This document shows positions 1 through 13,062 of a DNA stretch of 64,000 nucleotides, piece after piece (positions within the stretch are counted from its first letter, which is position 1; each line of letters opens with the position of its first letter). The DNA lies in contig JAAVVG010000013.1 in assembly GCA_012976225.1 (NCBI GenBank), positions 434,001 to 498,000 on the forward strand. The letters are read 5' to 3'. The notes below the pieces were generated by a model. That model worked only from the letters and a program-made list of their open reading frames with translations. It had not been told where the DNA came from and made no database searches. This DNA comes from Golubevia sp. BC0850 (Eukaryota; Basidiomycota; Exobasidiomycetes; Golubeviales; Golubeviaceae). The position numbers and the translations under genes were made by a program.

Positions 1-420
1 TAAGTTCCAATCCCACGTCCCGTTTTCACCACTTCTCTCTCCCTTTGCTTCCTTCGACTACACCTCTGCGACATTCTCCTTATCGCTTTGCTCTTGACCA
101 TCGAATGAACCAACTCTTGAACCCACAAAAAGGCAACCGAAAGGTGGCGAATGTCTTGGTCTCCCCTCCCTTCTCCCTTCTCCCTTCTCCCTTCTTTCTC
201 TTCTCTCCGAACGATCCTCCTCTCTGTCATCTCTTCTCAACCGTGTACATATGACTACTCTTTACTCTTGCCAATTCCAGCTTTTTCTCACCCTCCAAAG
301 TCACCTTGTTGAAACTCCGGCGACTTGTTCACCCTTGGCAAATTCCAAGTCTCCTCCTCCATCCCAACCCTCTCTATCCTAATCCTTCAATATCTTTAAG
401 AGCGGCAGCTGGTTGGTGAA
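1..420. other. Upstream region of the SRF1-like gene, no gene seen
   Basis: Pyrimidine-rich DNA, presumably the promoter and 5' leader of the plus-strand gene starting at 421. It holds a heptamer run (TTCTCCC, three copies, at about 171-191). No open frame here looks coding. Confidence 0.4.
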
Positions 421-3322
421 ATGCCCAAAGAGGCTGCTGAACAAGATTTCGAAGACATCTCTGGTCAAGTACTAGAACTACCAGCAGAGAGTGAAGCAGC
501 AGAGTATCATCGGCTTCATCCTCGTGCCCATCAAGATGGAGATGGAGAGACAACAGAAAGAGTAACTTCAAACATTTCAACCTCTAGTCCATCTACTTCA
601 ACTTCTTCTCCTCCAATTCGGACCAATCCAAATTCCACTCCTGATCCAAACCTTTCAAGAGTTCGATACGATGAGGAGGGGATCAGCAACTCTCCCTCTA
701 AAAGCAAATTCAGAGCTCGGCTCATCAGTTCAGGAAGTGAATACAATCCAACCGATTCAAACAACTACGACAACTCATCTCCAATCGTGGCTCCATTTGG
801 ATCCAGCAGCAACCTAAGCGCATCTACAAGGCGTCCAAGTTCAAGTCATTCAGGTGGTGCAGTTACTCCAACAACTTCTCCTCACTTCAATCATACTCCT
901 TCTCCTGCATCCTCTTCTCAATTCGAATCAAGAGATAGGAATAGGAATGGCAGTGAATTCAGTCTAGCGCCGACTCACAGAGGTCATGGAGCTGGTAGCT
1001 CTCTCCACTCGAGAGATGGCAGCTTGAGGACAGTTGGAAGAGGCTCTGTTAGAGGCAGCGCTAAGGGATCTTTGAGAATGAAACAGAGAGTGGTACCAAC
1101 CCCAGGTGAGTCTTAGATGCTGCCGATGAGACTTCTATGAGTTCATGCATGTAGAGAGAGCAGCTAGGCACTTTGCACCAAGGGGCAAGGTCAGATAGCG
1201 TACCAGGAGAGTGGAACAGTCAGGCTCCTCATTGGGTTCAAGACTAGATTTAGGATTTTCTCTCCTTGCAAGCATCCATGGAAGCAGCCGAGACGTAACC
1301 TAGAGCTGAGACTTAGAGAACCTCCTCGAAATCCATCCCAAGACCCACGCTAATTCTTTTCCTATTCGGTTTTCTCCATCTTCCAGTATGGGCACGGAGT
1401 GAAACATCAACTCCAACTACTTCTCCTCAACTGCGGGCTTCGAATTCTCAATCGATCGGAGCCATTCCTTCTCTCGGAGGAGCTCTTGGGTCGGTCGACA
1501 ATCTCAATCCTTCCCTCAATTCTGCCCTCTTAGCCTCTGGATCCAAATCTGTCACTCCTCCTGATCCTAGCTCAGACGGAGATGCAAAGACTGGTGTTCA
1601 GTCTGAGGGAGAAGAGGCCGAACAAGAACAAGAGCATTCCAAGGGACCGGAAAGGTTTTGGACTTTCACCTTACCAGCCAAATACAGTGCTCGACTACAC
1701 GACCAACAACTCAAGATGAGCTTGGAAGAAGGAGTGAAAGTGGCTTCTCCTCTAGCTACCCCAAAGCTGGAAGAAGGTGGAGCCAGAACATTCAGAGGAG
1801 TGTGGTCTAACCTCCACTCCTCCTCGAAGGAGAAGGATCGTCCTAGAGAAAGAGGGAACACTTCTGGCTCTGGAGGGAAACCAAAGAACGCAAGCTCGGA
1901 CGACGAAGCGGATCAAGAGGGAGATGCGGATAGGACTTTGACTCGAAGGACGAGTGGAGATGGAATGGCTGGAGATCGAGCAGCCCTCGCCGCTGCTGGA
2001 TTCGGTGCTTCGAATCTCATGGGAAGGCGGAGGAACCCGAAACTCAGAGGAGAGTCTGGAGATGATCAACTACCTGGATCGCCTATGTCTCCTGCGACTG
2101 TGGACTCTCAATTCCCTCAAGAGTCAGAGGGGAAGAAGCGATCAGGTTCTCAAGATCAAGACGATGCAAGAGTCTATCAAAACGATCCTTTCTTTGGAAC
2201 TGGAGTCATGAGAGCTAGAATTCCAGATCCAGCTCATCTAGACACTGCTTTCACAAGACATCAACCTCAAACTCCAGGCTGGGAAAGCCCTTGGAGGCCA
2301 GAGTCCAGAGGAGGGAACTCGATCGAGATCAATGGTTACAGGTTCGGTGCCGATGGACAACTAGGAAGGGCCTACAACAGCCATGGATTCTTTCCACGAA
2401 CAGACACCAAGTCTTCGAATGGTCTCAAACGAAGGAGGTTGGGTGGTAGTGCAAGAGGCGCTTCTGTGGGAGGAATCAACGAGAAAGAATCGGGTTCGAG
2501 GATTGTTAACTTTCTGACACCGAGGACGGGTTGGAAGGACTACATGCTACACAATCCTTTCGTTCCGTTGCTGTTCAGATTGTTGAATTTGTGCATCACT
2601 ACTTCCACTTTGGCTGTAGCTATCAAGATTCATCTGCAACTTCAGGACTTGGGAGACACCGATGCTGTCGGGTCTAGTCCTCTTCTGGCTATCATCTTCT
2701 CCCCTATGACTATTGTCCACGTAGCTGCTCAAGTCTATATGGAATATTTTGGAAGGCCTATTGGTCTTTGGGACACCGGAAGCAAGGTGAGTGCTCCGTC
2801 GAAACGACACTGTGTCGAAGCCCTGCTCATCTGACCGCGTGCACCCAACTATCTCTCTCTGCCCTCATCTTTCCAGCTTTTCTACACTCTCATCGAGGTT
2901 TTGTTCATCTGCTTGTGGTCTGCGGAGCTCGGCCTCACTTTCGATAACTACTTCACCTCTCCTTTGGTCTGCGCTACCTTCAACACTCCCTTCTCTGGGA
3001 CTCGGTTGGTCTGCGTCCCAAGTCCAGAAGGTGGTCTCACTCAAGGTTCAGTTGATTATACCAATAGTCCTCAGCAACCCAGCATCTGTCGACTACAAGG
3101 TGCTCTGATAGGTCTTTGCTTCGTCAGTCTGCTGGCTTACATCATCGTTTTCGCAGTGAGCAGAAATGTTTCCCGTCATTTCATGACAAACAATTGACGG
3201 TTCCTAAAGGAATTTTGAAGACGCTTCGAAACAACACAACTGACGTTGACTCCTCTATTCCCTCTCGATCCCAGGTCTCATTGTTCCGAATCTTTGTCAG
3301 AGTTTCGGGTACCAGACGCTGA
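421..3322 (+). CDS. SRF1-like four-pass membrane protein (phospholipase D regulator family)
   Basis: Four exons: 421-1105, 1387-2786, 2877-3155 and 3275-3322, joined in phase with GTGAG donors and CAG acceptors, giving about 803 aa. The first 560 or so residues are Ser/Thr/Pro-rich and probably cytosolic and disordered. The C-terminal part carries four hydrophobic segments, starting at NPFVPLLFRLLNL and including SSPLLAIIFSPMTIVH, YTLIEVLFICLWSAELGL and LIGLCFVSLLAYIIVF. The block EYFGRPIGLWDTGSK followed by a Trp/Phe-rich helix resembles the fungal SRF1 family, known in yeast as a regulator of phospholipase D (Spo14). That assignment is from memory of the family and is moderately sure; the four-TM topology is directly visible. 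The ATG at 421 is the first good start, but an upstream coding exon cannot be excluded. Confidence 0.7.
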
Positions 3323-4361
3323 GAATTCAATGCTTTCATTGTCTCTCCAAAGGAATCCTCACTTATCAAATTGTAAATGCATACCTTTCTTTCCGATTCC
3401 TCTAATTCTTTCATAGCCATTCGATCGCCTTTCTTTCAGTCGCGACATTCAATCTGAATTTGTTGTTCTTGTTCCCCTTTAGATATCACACTTCTTCCCT
3501 CTTCATCTTCAAAAGACTGTCCTGTTTTCTGTGCATTCATTTTAGATCTTCACTTGGAATTGTTCTCAATTAGTAGCTCTGCTGGAACCGAATCGATGGC
3601 TGCTCAGCAGCCTGACTTCGAACCGTCTAACTGACTGAGTGTATAGCCTTACCGAACTGTTTCCAAATCTCATCAATCTTGAAGAGATCTCTTTGAGAGA
3701 AAGATGGTGTGGTTTCCAGTCGAAGCTCTTGCGGATCATCGCGAAGTTTTTCAAGTTGGTCTCGCTGCTTCTTCACTTTCGAACCATCGCATGAGAACTG
3801 CTTCCTTTAGGATCATCCTCCAAAAGATCAGAGGGGACTAGCTAGCAAGACATCTCAAAGCGTATCATCTGGATCTGCAGCACTTTCAAGGTTCAGCAAG
3901 TTCAGGTAAGCTAATTCCCTGCTGTGCTGTGCTGTGCTGTGCTGAGATCCTTCGTGAATCGTTTGAACTTATGCTCCTCTTTCTTGCATCCTGAAACTCT
4001 GACTGACACTCTCTCTTTCTCCTGTACCAACTGATCTGGTCACAGAAACATTCAAGCAACTCACTGGTCAGATTCCTCAGCGATCTTTTAGCCTGTCAGA
4101 ACGAAAAGATTTTGATCCAGTTGAATCTGAACCCTTCTCTTTCATTCTCTCGGTAGGACTCAAGGAGCTGAGTCGAGTGTTATCTTTTTATCCGTGATCT
4201 GAACTATCTTCGCTGCCCTGATAGACCCCCTTGCTGATCAAAGTGCATCTTCTCTTTGCTTCGTTCCGCCCCTCCTCTTCTGTCTTCCTCCCACAGTCCT
4301 CTTTCGAGTCAGATCTCACCTTCAATAGACCTTACTAGTGTCTGTCTACCTCATCACTTCA
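3323..4361. other. Intergenic, no gene seen
   Basis: About 1 kb between the SRF1-like gene and the first F-box copy. It contains a short pentanucleotide run (GCTGT, four copies) at about 3921-3943. No convincing coding frame or RNA gene was found. Confidence 0.4.
3921..3943. repeat. (GCTGT)n microsatellite
   Basis: Four perfect GCTGT units followed by GCTGA, in intergenic DNA. Confidence 0.8.
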
Positions 4362-5377
4362 ATGAACATCAACGATATCCTTCCATCCGAGAATCTTCTC
4401 GCTGTTTTCAGGAGGTTAGACACAAGAGAAGTGGTAAAAATTAGAGAGGTCTGCAAGCTATGGTGGGAATTGATCAACGAGAATAGAATGTTCTGGAGAA
4501 TACTAGAGCTGTCATTGAGGACCTTAGAAGAGACAGAGTCCACATTAATTCAGTTCGATGAGAAGAGCGGGTCAACTCTAGAGGAGCTTTCATTTAAAGT
4601 CAAGTGGGAGGAATCGCGAAACTTCAACTCACTGGCTCAATCGATTCTCAAGTCCAGTCAAGCTCTCCAAGTTCTCAAAATGATTTCAGTCGCCCCACCT
4701 TCTGAGTATAATGAGACTCTCTACATACTCACAGGTTCACTGATTCTGGATCTTCCCAACTTGGTAGACTTCCGAGCTTCGAGAGGTTTCGGTAAGGTGA
4801 AACTCCTTAGGTCAAATAGGGTCAAATGTAGATCTTTTCTAGTTCTTTGGATAGGACTTCTCCAAACATCTCCTTCAATTGATCTATCCGTCAAACGTGC
4901 AGATCTCTTCAAAAGTCTCCGTTCCCTCGAAGTTGGGTCAGCTGCTTATGGCTATTCAACTTGGAGAAAATACTCTCTGACTGCTCTTCATCGCTCAAGA
5001 ATCTGTCCATATGCATGTGCGAGGAAAGCAGCGAGGTTTTTCCCCTTCAGCTCCCAAGTCTACAGGCGCTGGAGATGGCAGAGATGTGTTGCAACTTTCC
5101 AACCTGGATGGTGGTACCTCCAACCTTAAGACTCGTCTTGAAGGTGCAAGTGTTTGGAGAAAAGCCAGTCCCGGAGCGTCTCTTACCTCTTCTTAGAAAA
5201 AGAAAAGAGACCGTGGAAAGTGTATTGGAAGCTGGTGGTGTCCAGAGGGAACTACTGAAGAAGCTCGTGGTCCCCTTCAACCAATTATCTGACGAGAAGC
5301 TGGAACAGTACAGAGAACTGGTTGGAGAGATCGTTGACTTGAAGTCAGAGCCAGAGCTTTGGGAAGTCGAGATTTGA
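4362..5377 (+). pseudogene. F-box/LRR-like protein, copy A, frame broken once
   Basis: The N-terminal ~40 residues are F-box-like (ILPSENLLAVF, then VVKIREVCKLWWELI), the Skp1-binding fold that recruits substrates to SCF ubiquitin ligases. Leucine-rich segments of irregular LRR type follow. The start at 4362 (MNINDIL) is chosen by alignment with the copies at 25.6 and 35.1 kb. The frame is open to about 4970, then continues one frame over to the TGA at 5375-5377. Alignment with the other copies (STWRK..LSDC against SEWREVLSHC) places the break in the A4 run at about 4966-4970, as one missing A. The C-terminal tail (LLKKLVVPF ... PELWEVEI) is well preserved, so the lesion is recent or a sequencing error. 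Product otherwise about 338 aa, intronless. Confidence 0.7.
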
Positions 5378-6304
5378 AAAGAGGGTCTCTTTGTTGAGTG
5401 GAACCTCTTCATTTGGCATAGAAAGAATTTCCAAGCCCATCTATCTAATCTCTTCCTTTCTCTTTCAACATGCTCTCTCTTTGCATCTGGTATTCATAGG
5501 AACTCGGAACTTTCTCATCTTTGGCATATCGTATCTCCACTCGTTCAAGATTCCAATTCAACTCTACTCTCAGCCATTGAACTTCTTCAACTCCTTCTCG
5601 GTTCAGCTTTCATCACTTCTCTGAGCCAGTCAATTCATCGCAATCCCCCTCACAAGCACCTTCAAACATCAAAAACAAGGTTGACCTTTCAAAACAAAAA
5701 GTAGAGAAAAGACAAAAAGGCGTATCCTCAAAGGTGGGAAAGTCGAAGTCGGAAGGAAAAGCTGGAAGCAAAAGAGGTGGCGAGATGAAGCCATGAATCC
5801 TTCCCCCCTCAAGCCGACTTCTCGATCCAAGCTTCTACTAATTTCTAAAGACTTGAAATACTCTCACTCGTCATTCCGTGTCTTCGTGGTCTACCAGTTA
5901 GTGTCTGACTCTCACCCACTTCTTTTGGAAGACGGCTTCAAACAGGTAGAAAGAGAGAACAGTGTTGCAACGAGAGAAAGTAGAGATTTTATTTTAATAC
6001 AAAGGGTAGCGTTGGATGTAAGAAGAAGAGGATAAGGGATTTTGTGGGTTGACTTGACAAGATTTTGGAGGGTGAGAACAGTAAATTTGAAGAACCAGCC
6101 CTTCGACAACATTTTCGAAAGTAGCAAGACCATCCACAAAGTCAGATTTCCTCTGTCCAAAGAACAGACATGGCTGAAGTTTAAAGAAAGTAGCAAAGCG
6201 ATTCAAGAGAGAGTGATAAGAAAATCGTACTTCTCTAATCTCACTTTCCAAACCCAAGAAGTAAACTCACCCATGTTTCGTCCCCAATCCTTCGAATTTT
6301 TCCC
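5378..6304. other. Intergenic, no gene seen
   Basis: Convergent spacer between F-box copy A (+) and RPB2 (-), likely holding both 3' untranslated regions. Short open frames on both strands show no conserved pattern. Confidence 0.4.
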
Positions 6305-9300
6305 TTAACCATAAAGTCTAGCAATAATGTTCATAGCCAACAATTCCTGGAAGAGCAATTTAGCAGCATAAGGAATATGAACTTGAGAGATAGCAGTTCT
6401 ATTTTGACAACTTCTACAATTGAAAGTAGATTTCTTAAGATTAGCAACTGCAGTACACCCACAGATATCACAAACGTGAAGTCTATAAGCATCAGAAGCA
6501 TCAAACATTCTCTCTTTCAAAAATCCAGCAATACCATGAGAGATCATGCAATCTCTTTCCATTTCTCCGAATCTAAGACCACCATCTCTAGATCTACCTT
6601 CTACGGGTTGTCTCGTTAAGATTTGAACCGGACCTCTAGCTCTTGAGTGAATCTTATCATCTACCATATGTTTCAATCTTTGATAATAAGTTGGACCAAG
6701 ATAAACTTGAGCTTGAAGTTTCTTACCCGTATGACCATTGTACATGATTTCTAAACCTCTAGATTGATAACCTAAGGTTCTTAAAATATGAGAAACAGCT
6801 TCCACAGTTAATTCAGTAAATGGAGTTGCATCTCCTTCTTGACCACTTAGAGTTGCGACTTTTGAAAGTAAACATTCTACCAAATGACCAATTGTCATAC
6901 GAGATGGAATGGCATGAGGATTGATGATGATATCTGGTGTGACTCCTTCTGCTGTGAAAGGCATATCTTCTTGTCTGTAAGTGATTCCAATAGTTCCTTT
7001 TTGACCATGACGAGAAGCGAATTTGTCTCCGGTTTGAGGAACTCTTGTAGAACGAACTCTAACCTTGACGAATCTTGATCCATCCTTGTCCGTCGTTAGA
7101 AGAACTTGATCCACGATTCCAGATTCAGTAGACTTGAGAGGGGTAGAGACATCTTTCTTGGTATGGGTCTTACTTCTCATTCCCAACTCTTCTGAATCAG
7201 GAGGCAGAGGAGCTGTCTTTCCAATGATGATGTCTTCTCCACTGACTCTAGTTCCAGGAGCTACGAATCCATCGTTATCCAACTTGTCGTAGGTTCCATG
7301 CTTCAGTCTGAGAGTCGTGTCTCTGGTTGGCTTCTCAAATTCTTCCGTCGTGATCATTCCAACCTTCTTCTCCATGTCCGAATAGGTTCGGTAGTAGAGA
7401 GATCTGAACAGTCCTCTGTCGATCGAGGATTGGTTCATGATGACGGAATCTTCTTGATTGTATCCAGAGTAACAGAGAATTGCTACGATGGCATTCTGAC
7501 CAGCTGGAAGTTCTCTGAATTTGAGATGCTCCATCGATCTAGTAGTGGCGAGAGGTTTCTGAGGGTAGTAGAGAATGTTGGCCATCGTATCCATTCGCAT
7601 CTGATAATTCGTGAGATAGACTCCCATCGCTTGTTTACCCATAGCGGATTGATAGGTGTTACGAGGAGACTGTAGACGTAAGAGGGAAGGGTAAGAATCG
7701 GGGTTAGAGAGAGAAGACCTTGGAATCTCGTCGACCTTTGAGGAAACTCACCTGATTGTGATCCGGGAAAGGAATGATACTAGCACAGATTCCAAGAATC
7801 ATAGCCGGATGAATCTCACAATGAGTCCAAGTAGAAGGAGCATAAGTACCCAAAGCGATAAGTCTAGCGCTAGGATCTGTAGCTTCTTGTTTCATAGCAT
7901 CAGGATTTAATCGATAAGCTCTAGAACTTTCCAAATCTTGAGGACTCATACAAATCAAAACCGTTTCTTCTTCTTCAGCGTCTAAATATTCTATAACTCC
8001 TCTTGTAACCAATTGAGACCATTTGAATTCCTCCCCAGTTTCACGATCCTCTCCATCAAAGAGCATCTTCATATGACTTCTTTTAATCACTAAATGGGAA
8101 TCTTCATCGACGATGAAAAGAGGTCTTAGTACTCTACCTGCATCTGTATAAAGTCTAACTTCTTTCTCTCTAATATCTCTAACCACAGAAACTTCATGCG
8201 TGATATCATCATTTCTTCTTAAAGATCTTAGAGTTTTAACTAAATCTTCTGGATCTGGATGAGTTCCTAACCAAACACCATTGACGAAGACTTTGGTTTG
8301 AGCAGCAGCTGAAGGATGCATATCACTTAAAGAAATCAATCCGAATTCTTCCAAGAAAGTAATGATAGGAGCTGAAGGAGTACCAACTGAGATGTTACTC
8401 ATTAGAGAAAGATTCTTGACCAATCCACAAGCTTGACCTTCCGGAGTCTCGGCTGGACAAACCATTCCCCAATGAGTGTTATGAAGTTGACGAGGTTTTG
8501 CGATCTTTCCATCTCTTCCGATAGGAGTGTTACATCGACGAAGATGTGAGAGAGTAGAGGCGAAGGTGTATCGATTCAAAACTTGAGAAACTCCAGCCTT
8601 GGCTTGCATGGCTTTAGCTTGATCTCCCCAGTTTCCAGTGGCTAGAGAGTATCGTAACCCAGCAGTGATAGTTTGATGCTTGACGGCAGCAGCTAGATGG
8701 AACTGCTTTTGTTCTTCGACACACTGAAGAAGGAAGAAAGAGAGGAAGGGAGTCAGCGGAGATAGAGTGAAGTTCTCTCAGTCTGAGAAGTCTCGATCAC
8801 TCACCTTCTGCAGGTGCCTATAGATATCCCTTGTCATCTTCCTAAATAACATTCTAAACAGATTAGCCAACAGAGGACCAGCCAAGTCCAACCTCTTCTT
8901 TCCGAAATGATCTCTATCATCGATTTCTCTCCTCTCCAAAGCAGCCAACAGTAACCTATGAACCATATAACCAAAGAAATAAGCTTTCTTAGTATTGCTA
9001 CCTTCGGAAGTCGAAATATGAGGTAACATTTCCTTCTGTAAAATATCCTGGGCGTAAGTGATTCTCTTATTTTTCGAAAGACCAGTAGTAGAACCTCTTC
9101 TACCAATGAAATCCAAAGCTAATTCTTTATCCTGAATAACGAAAGCTTCTTCAATACAAGGTTTCAACATTTCAGTCATAGAAGAATCATTTCTATCATA
9201 ACAGATATGTTGAAGAATATTCTTATCAGAAACGATTCCTAAAGCTCTAAAGACAATGACAATAGGAATATCAGATCTAATATAAGGTAGAGTAGCCTTA

Positions 9301-10508
9301 ATAGTATTTCCAACTGCTTTATCTTTATGTCGAGTAAATAATTTCACTTGCATTGTTGAAATCGTTTTGCCTCCCTTCTCAACTGCTGATCTAATTTCTG
9401 CTAAAAATGTAACTGGTGCAGGTGGAGCTTTTGAGAAAACGTAAACATGATTTGCAGCCATTCTTTCTTGAGCGATTAAAACTTTTTCAGAACCATTGAT
9501 AACGAAATATCCACCAGAATCATAAGGACATTCATTTCTATCCATCAATTCTTCATCTGAACAAGTTGGTAACCAACAATATTCAGATTTTAACATGATT
9601 GGAACTCTACCTATGTAAATCTTTTCAGGTTCACTACTTCCATCATCTGGATTCTCTTCTATCCAATGAGTACTATCTCCTGTTTCTTCATCATGGGAAT
9701 CTGAATCTGGAACTAAGATTCGAGTCGTCACGTCTACGAAGATTGGTGAGGAATAGGTTAGGTTTCTTAATCTAGCTTCTTGAGGATAGAGATGTCCTTG
9801 TTGTCCATCTCCTTCAGTGTGAGTCGGTCTTGAAACGTAGATTTGATCGAAAGTGATTTCGTATCGACGCTGAGGAATGAGAAAAGGAGGAGGAAAAGGA
9901 GGTCAGTCTCTAAGGATCACTTCTGTTTTAGAAAAGTGTCACGTTGAATTGAATCTGAACATTGGTAGTTAAAGAGACGAAAGAGGAAGAATACTGTTTC
10001 GAAAGGAAAGGAAAGCTGCGCTACCAACAGCCAGACCCTGTGTCCATCTTACTTCACCTTTCTCCTCCCCCAAATTACTTCGCGATCTATTACAGAGATG
10101 ATCTACTCCTACCAACTTCTACTCCCTTAACTTCCAAGAACCCCCTTTGCATCTACTCTCTCTCTCTCTCTCTCTCTCGCTTCCTCTCAAACTCACCGCC
10201 GTATCCTCCTCTCTCTCAGTATGTTGACTAGCTTGTTCCATAGTCAAAGTCCTAACTTCCTCCACCAATTCCTGCATAGTATTAGAAACGAATTCATTGA
10301 AACTATCCAATTGTTGTCTGACCAAACCTTTCTCATCAAAGAAAGCTCTAATGACTTGCCATGAATCTTCTTGAGACAGTTCATCTGATTCTTCTTCCTG
10401 TTCTTGATCTTGATCATCTTGTATTTGTTCCTGATCTGAATAGGCATCACCATCACCTGATGCTAGGTTCATCGCCTCATCTTGTTCAAGGTAGGAAGAT
10501 TTGTTCAA
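6305..10508 (-). CDS. RPB2: RNA polymerase II second-largest subunit RPB2
   Basis: Four exons on the minus strand: 10508-10197, 9869-8805, 8723-7752 and 7669-6305, all phase 0, giving 1237 aa against 1224 in yeast. The N-terminus has the family block [15 protein letters not shown]. Further on are [30 protein letters not shown], the fork region [46 protein letters not shown], and [13 protein letters not shown]. The C-terminus has the Cys4 zinc site (CDICG ... CRSC) and ends NIIARLYG. Rpb2 forms half of the polymerase II active-site cleft in the nucleus. Intron 1 (9870-10196) is the longest and holds a (CT)n tract. All frames are intact. It shares a 638 bp divergent promoter with CWC25. The first Met at 10508 could be replaced by Met 13. 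Confidence 0.97.
10156..10178. repeat. (CT)n microsatellite in RPB2 intron 1
   Basis: Uninterrupted CT dinucleotides just inside intron 1 of RPB2. On the sense strand of the gene it reads (AG)n, directly after the donor. Confidence 0.85.
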
Positions 10509-11146
10509 GTTGTTGAAGGTTGAGTCTAGGAGGGAAGAGTACGTGTCTGTTCAGGGAGTGAGGGATGGATGGGAGCAGGTTGATTAGAAAGGGATGAATC
10601 TTTCTGTGATACTCTCATGGTGATCTCATTCTAAGAAAGGAAAGGAAGAGAGGTGATGCCTGTCTCTCTTCTTCCTCTACCAACTCCCCTCCTTCTGGCT
10701 ATCTCCATCTCTCCTGCCCTGCCCTCCCTTCTGACAGATTGACGCGTACCTGTCATGATTGCGATCTACTAATTCTACGATCCAGTAGATGATCTGATTG
10801 AGAGTTACACTCTAGACTGGACGTTGAAGCTTGAAGGAGTAATGGTGGTCGTGTGAATCAAAGAGGAAGAAGAATGAGAGGAGAAGGGATTCGAACCTTG
10901 GCTGTTGAGCCTGTCTAGGCTGAGGTTGAGACTTCGAAGGGATTGAAGGATGTGCGATTTGACGAAGCCTTCAACTGAGGCCAACAAGTAGAACCAATGG
11001 GATACAGTAGGATTGAGATGATGGGTCGTCTGGACGGAGAAGCTCTACTGCTGCAGTTTGGGCTCAGTCGCTCCCTCATCTTGACCAACGTCTGACCCTT
11101 CAAACACCCTTTCTAAACCTCTTAACCCCCGGAAAATTGATTCAAG
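10509..11146. promoter_or_regulatory. Divergent promoter of RPB2 and CWC25
   Basis: 638 bp between the start codons of two divergently transcribed nuclear RNA-metabolism genes. No TATA-like box stands out. A minus-strand B-box-like word (GGTTCGAATCC, near 10892) was checked as a tRNA and rejected. Confidence 0.5.
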
Positions 11147-12827
11147 ATGGGTCACGGTGATCTAAACATGAAGTAAGTGTATTCAACAGCTTTTCAATCC
11201 CTCCTTGCTCCTCACTGACTCTGATCCCTCTATCAAATCTTCAGGAAATCATGGCATCCATTGCTTCACACCAATCAAGAAAAAGTTTGGAAAAAGGAAA
11301 GAGCTGCCTTAGATGAACGTAAGAAAACCGAAGAATTAAGAAAGGAAAGAGAACAAGAAAGGGAATTACAAGAACTTCAAAGGTTACAAGAGGAAGCTGG
11401 TGGGAAAAAGAGGATTGACAAATTGGATTGGATGTATGCTACTCCTGCTGCTGGAACTGGTCCAAGTGCAAGTGAATTGGAAGATTATTTACTCGGGAAA
11501 AAGAGAGTGGATGAGATTTTGAAGAAGGGAGATAAGGAGAAGGTGAGTGCTGGGGTAGTCATGAGAGATGACTTCCTTAAGAAACGTTTTCTTAGGTTTC
11601 TTTTTGATGATAGATTTAGATCATCTGGTTTTGTAGACCATTGATATGCGAGCGATAGAGAGAGAGAGAGGTCTGGAGGTTGAGCTATCTACAGCCAAAG
11701 GAGTCTCTGACTACCTCTCCCTCCCCATTCAATGCCTTCAAAAGCTTATCCCACTTCAAATTTCATTCCGAAGGCACTTATAACCAAATCTGACCACTTG
11801 TCCTCCCCTCTTCTCCCCTCGCCCCTCCCAGATCTCTCAAGAAGCCTCGACCGAAGCTTTCATCTCTCTCCAAAAAGCAAATACCGCAAAAGATACAGCA
11901 GCCAAAGTGAGAGACGATCCATTATTATCCATCAAAGCTCAAGAACAAGCTGCTTATCAAGCTTTATTAAAAGATCCGAGTAGACTTAGGATGTTAAAGG
12001 AGAAAGCAGGTTTAGGAGATGGGAAATCAGAGAAAGAAAGAAGAAGAGAAGAGAAAGAGAAGATGAGGGAAGAGAAAGAGGAAAGGAGAAAAATTAGAGA
12101 GGAGAGGAGGAGAAGGAGAGATGAGAGGGGAGGGAGTGATAGTGGAAGTGAGAGGGAAGGTAGGAGGAAGGAGGAGAGATCTAGATCTCCGGTGAGGGAG
12201 GATAGGAGAAGAGATTCTTATGGGAATGGTAGAGATGATAGAGGTGAAGGATCTTCTTCTAGAGATTATAGATCTAGAAATGAATATCAAGAGAGAAGAA
12301 ATGGAGATGAGAGAGATAGGGATGGATTTAGATCTAGAGATTCGAGAGTTTCTTATAGACCTAGAGATTCAAAAGATTCCTACAGACCCAGAGATAGAGA
12401 TTCACATTATTACAGACCAAATCAAGATCGAAATTCGAATTCAAGGTGGGATAATAGAACCTCAAACAATCCTAGACCTCAAGCTTCAGATCTAAACGAT
12501 TCCAAAATCCCCTCAGCCCCAATTTCTACTTCAACCTCGATTTCAACCGTCACAGAAGAAGCATCAAATCGAGCAGCCAAATTAGCAGCTATGCAACAAT
12601 CTGCTTCGAATCTTAATACTACTAGAGATGCTTATCTTAAAAGAGTTGAAAAGGAAGAATTGGAGGAAATGGAGAAAGAAGAGATTCTGAGGAAAAAAGC
12701 TAAGAGAGATGGAGATGGTAAAGGCAGCTTTTTGTTGGATCAGGCTAGAAGTGAAGGTGGGATTGGGTTGGAGGAAAGGTTGAAAAGAGGGGCGGGGAGA
12801 GGGTTGCAGAAGTTGGGAGCCGATTGA
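11147..12827 (+). CDS. CWC25: Pre-mRNA splicing factor CWC25
   Basis: Three exons: 11147-11172, 11245-11542 and 11832-12827, phases consistent, giving 439 aa. The very short first exon encodes MGHGDLNMK and splices to KSWHPLLHTNQEKVW, the hallmark CIR-type N-terminus of CWC25. This is followed by an acidic-basic coiled stretch and the conserved IDKLDWMYATPAAG and ELEDYLLGKKRVDEIL. Exon 3 has DDPLLSIKAQEQAAYQAL, then a long Arg/Ser/Asp/Glu-rich region and a C-terminal KLAAMQQSA segment. Cwc25 joins the activated spliceosome after Prp2 and promotes the first transesterification step. The basic RS-like tail is longer than in yeast, common in basidiomycetes. Both introns are intact. Confidence 0.93.
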
Positions 12828-13062
12828 GGAAGGTTGTGAGGTCAGGGAGTTGTACTTTTTGGAGTTTTAATTTCTGTTTTTGGATCCTTTCTGTCGAGAT
12901 TTCTTTGACTGAATTCGATCGAATAAGAGCTCGAGGAGACTTCGGATGACACTCGTATACCAGACTGCTGGATGGTTGAAACTTGGGCATAGATTGAAAT
13001 CGAAGCTGTGCAAAGTACATCTACTATCCGAGGTCAAATAACAACAATGAACTCCAATCTGC

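Noticed and set aside
10860-10980. Possible tRNA on the minus strand (B-box-like GGTTCGAATCC and an A-box-like TTGGCCTCAGTTGAAGGC)
   Set aside because: The T stem pairs at only three of five positions and the two ends do not form an acceptor stem. No anticodon arm is convincing.
12027-12290. Long minus-strand frame inside CWC25
   Set aside because: Mirror of the purine-rich RS-like coding sequence. The sense frame is confirmed by family motifs and splice phase.
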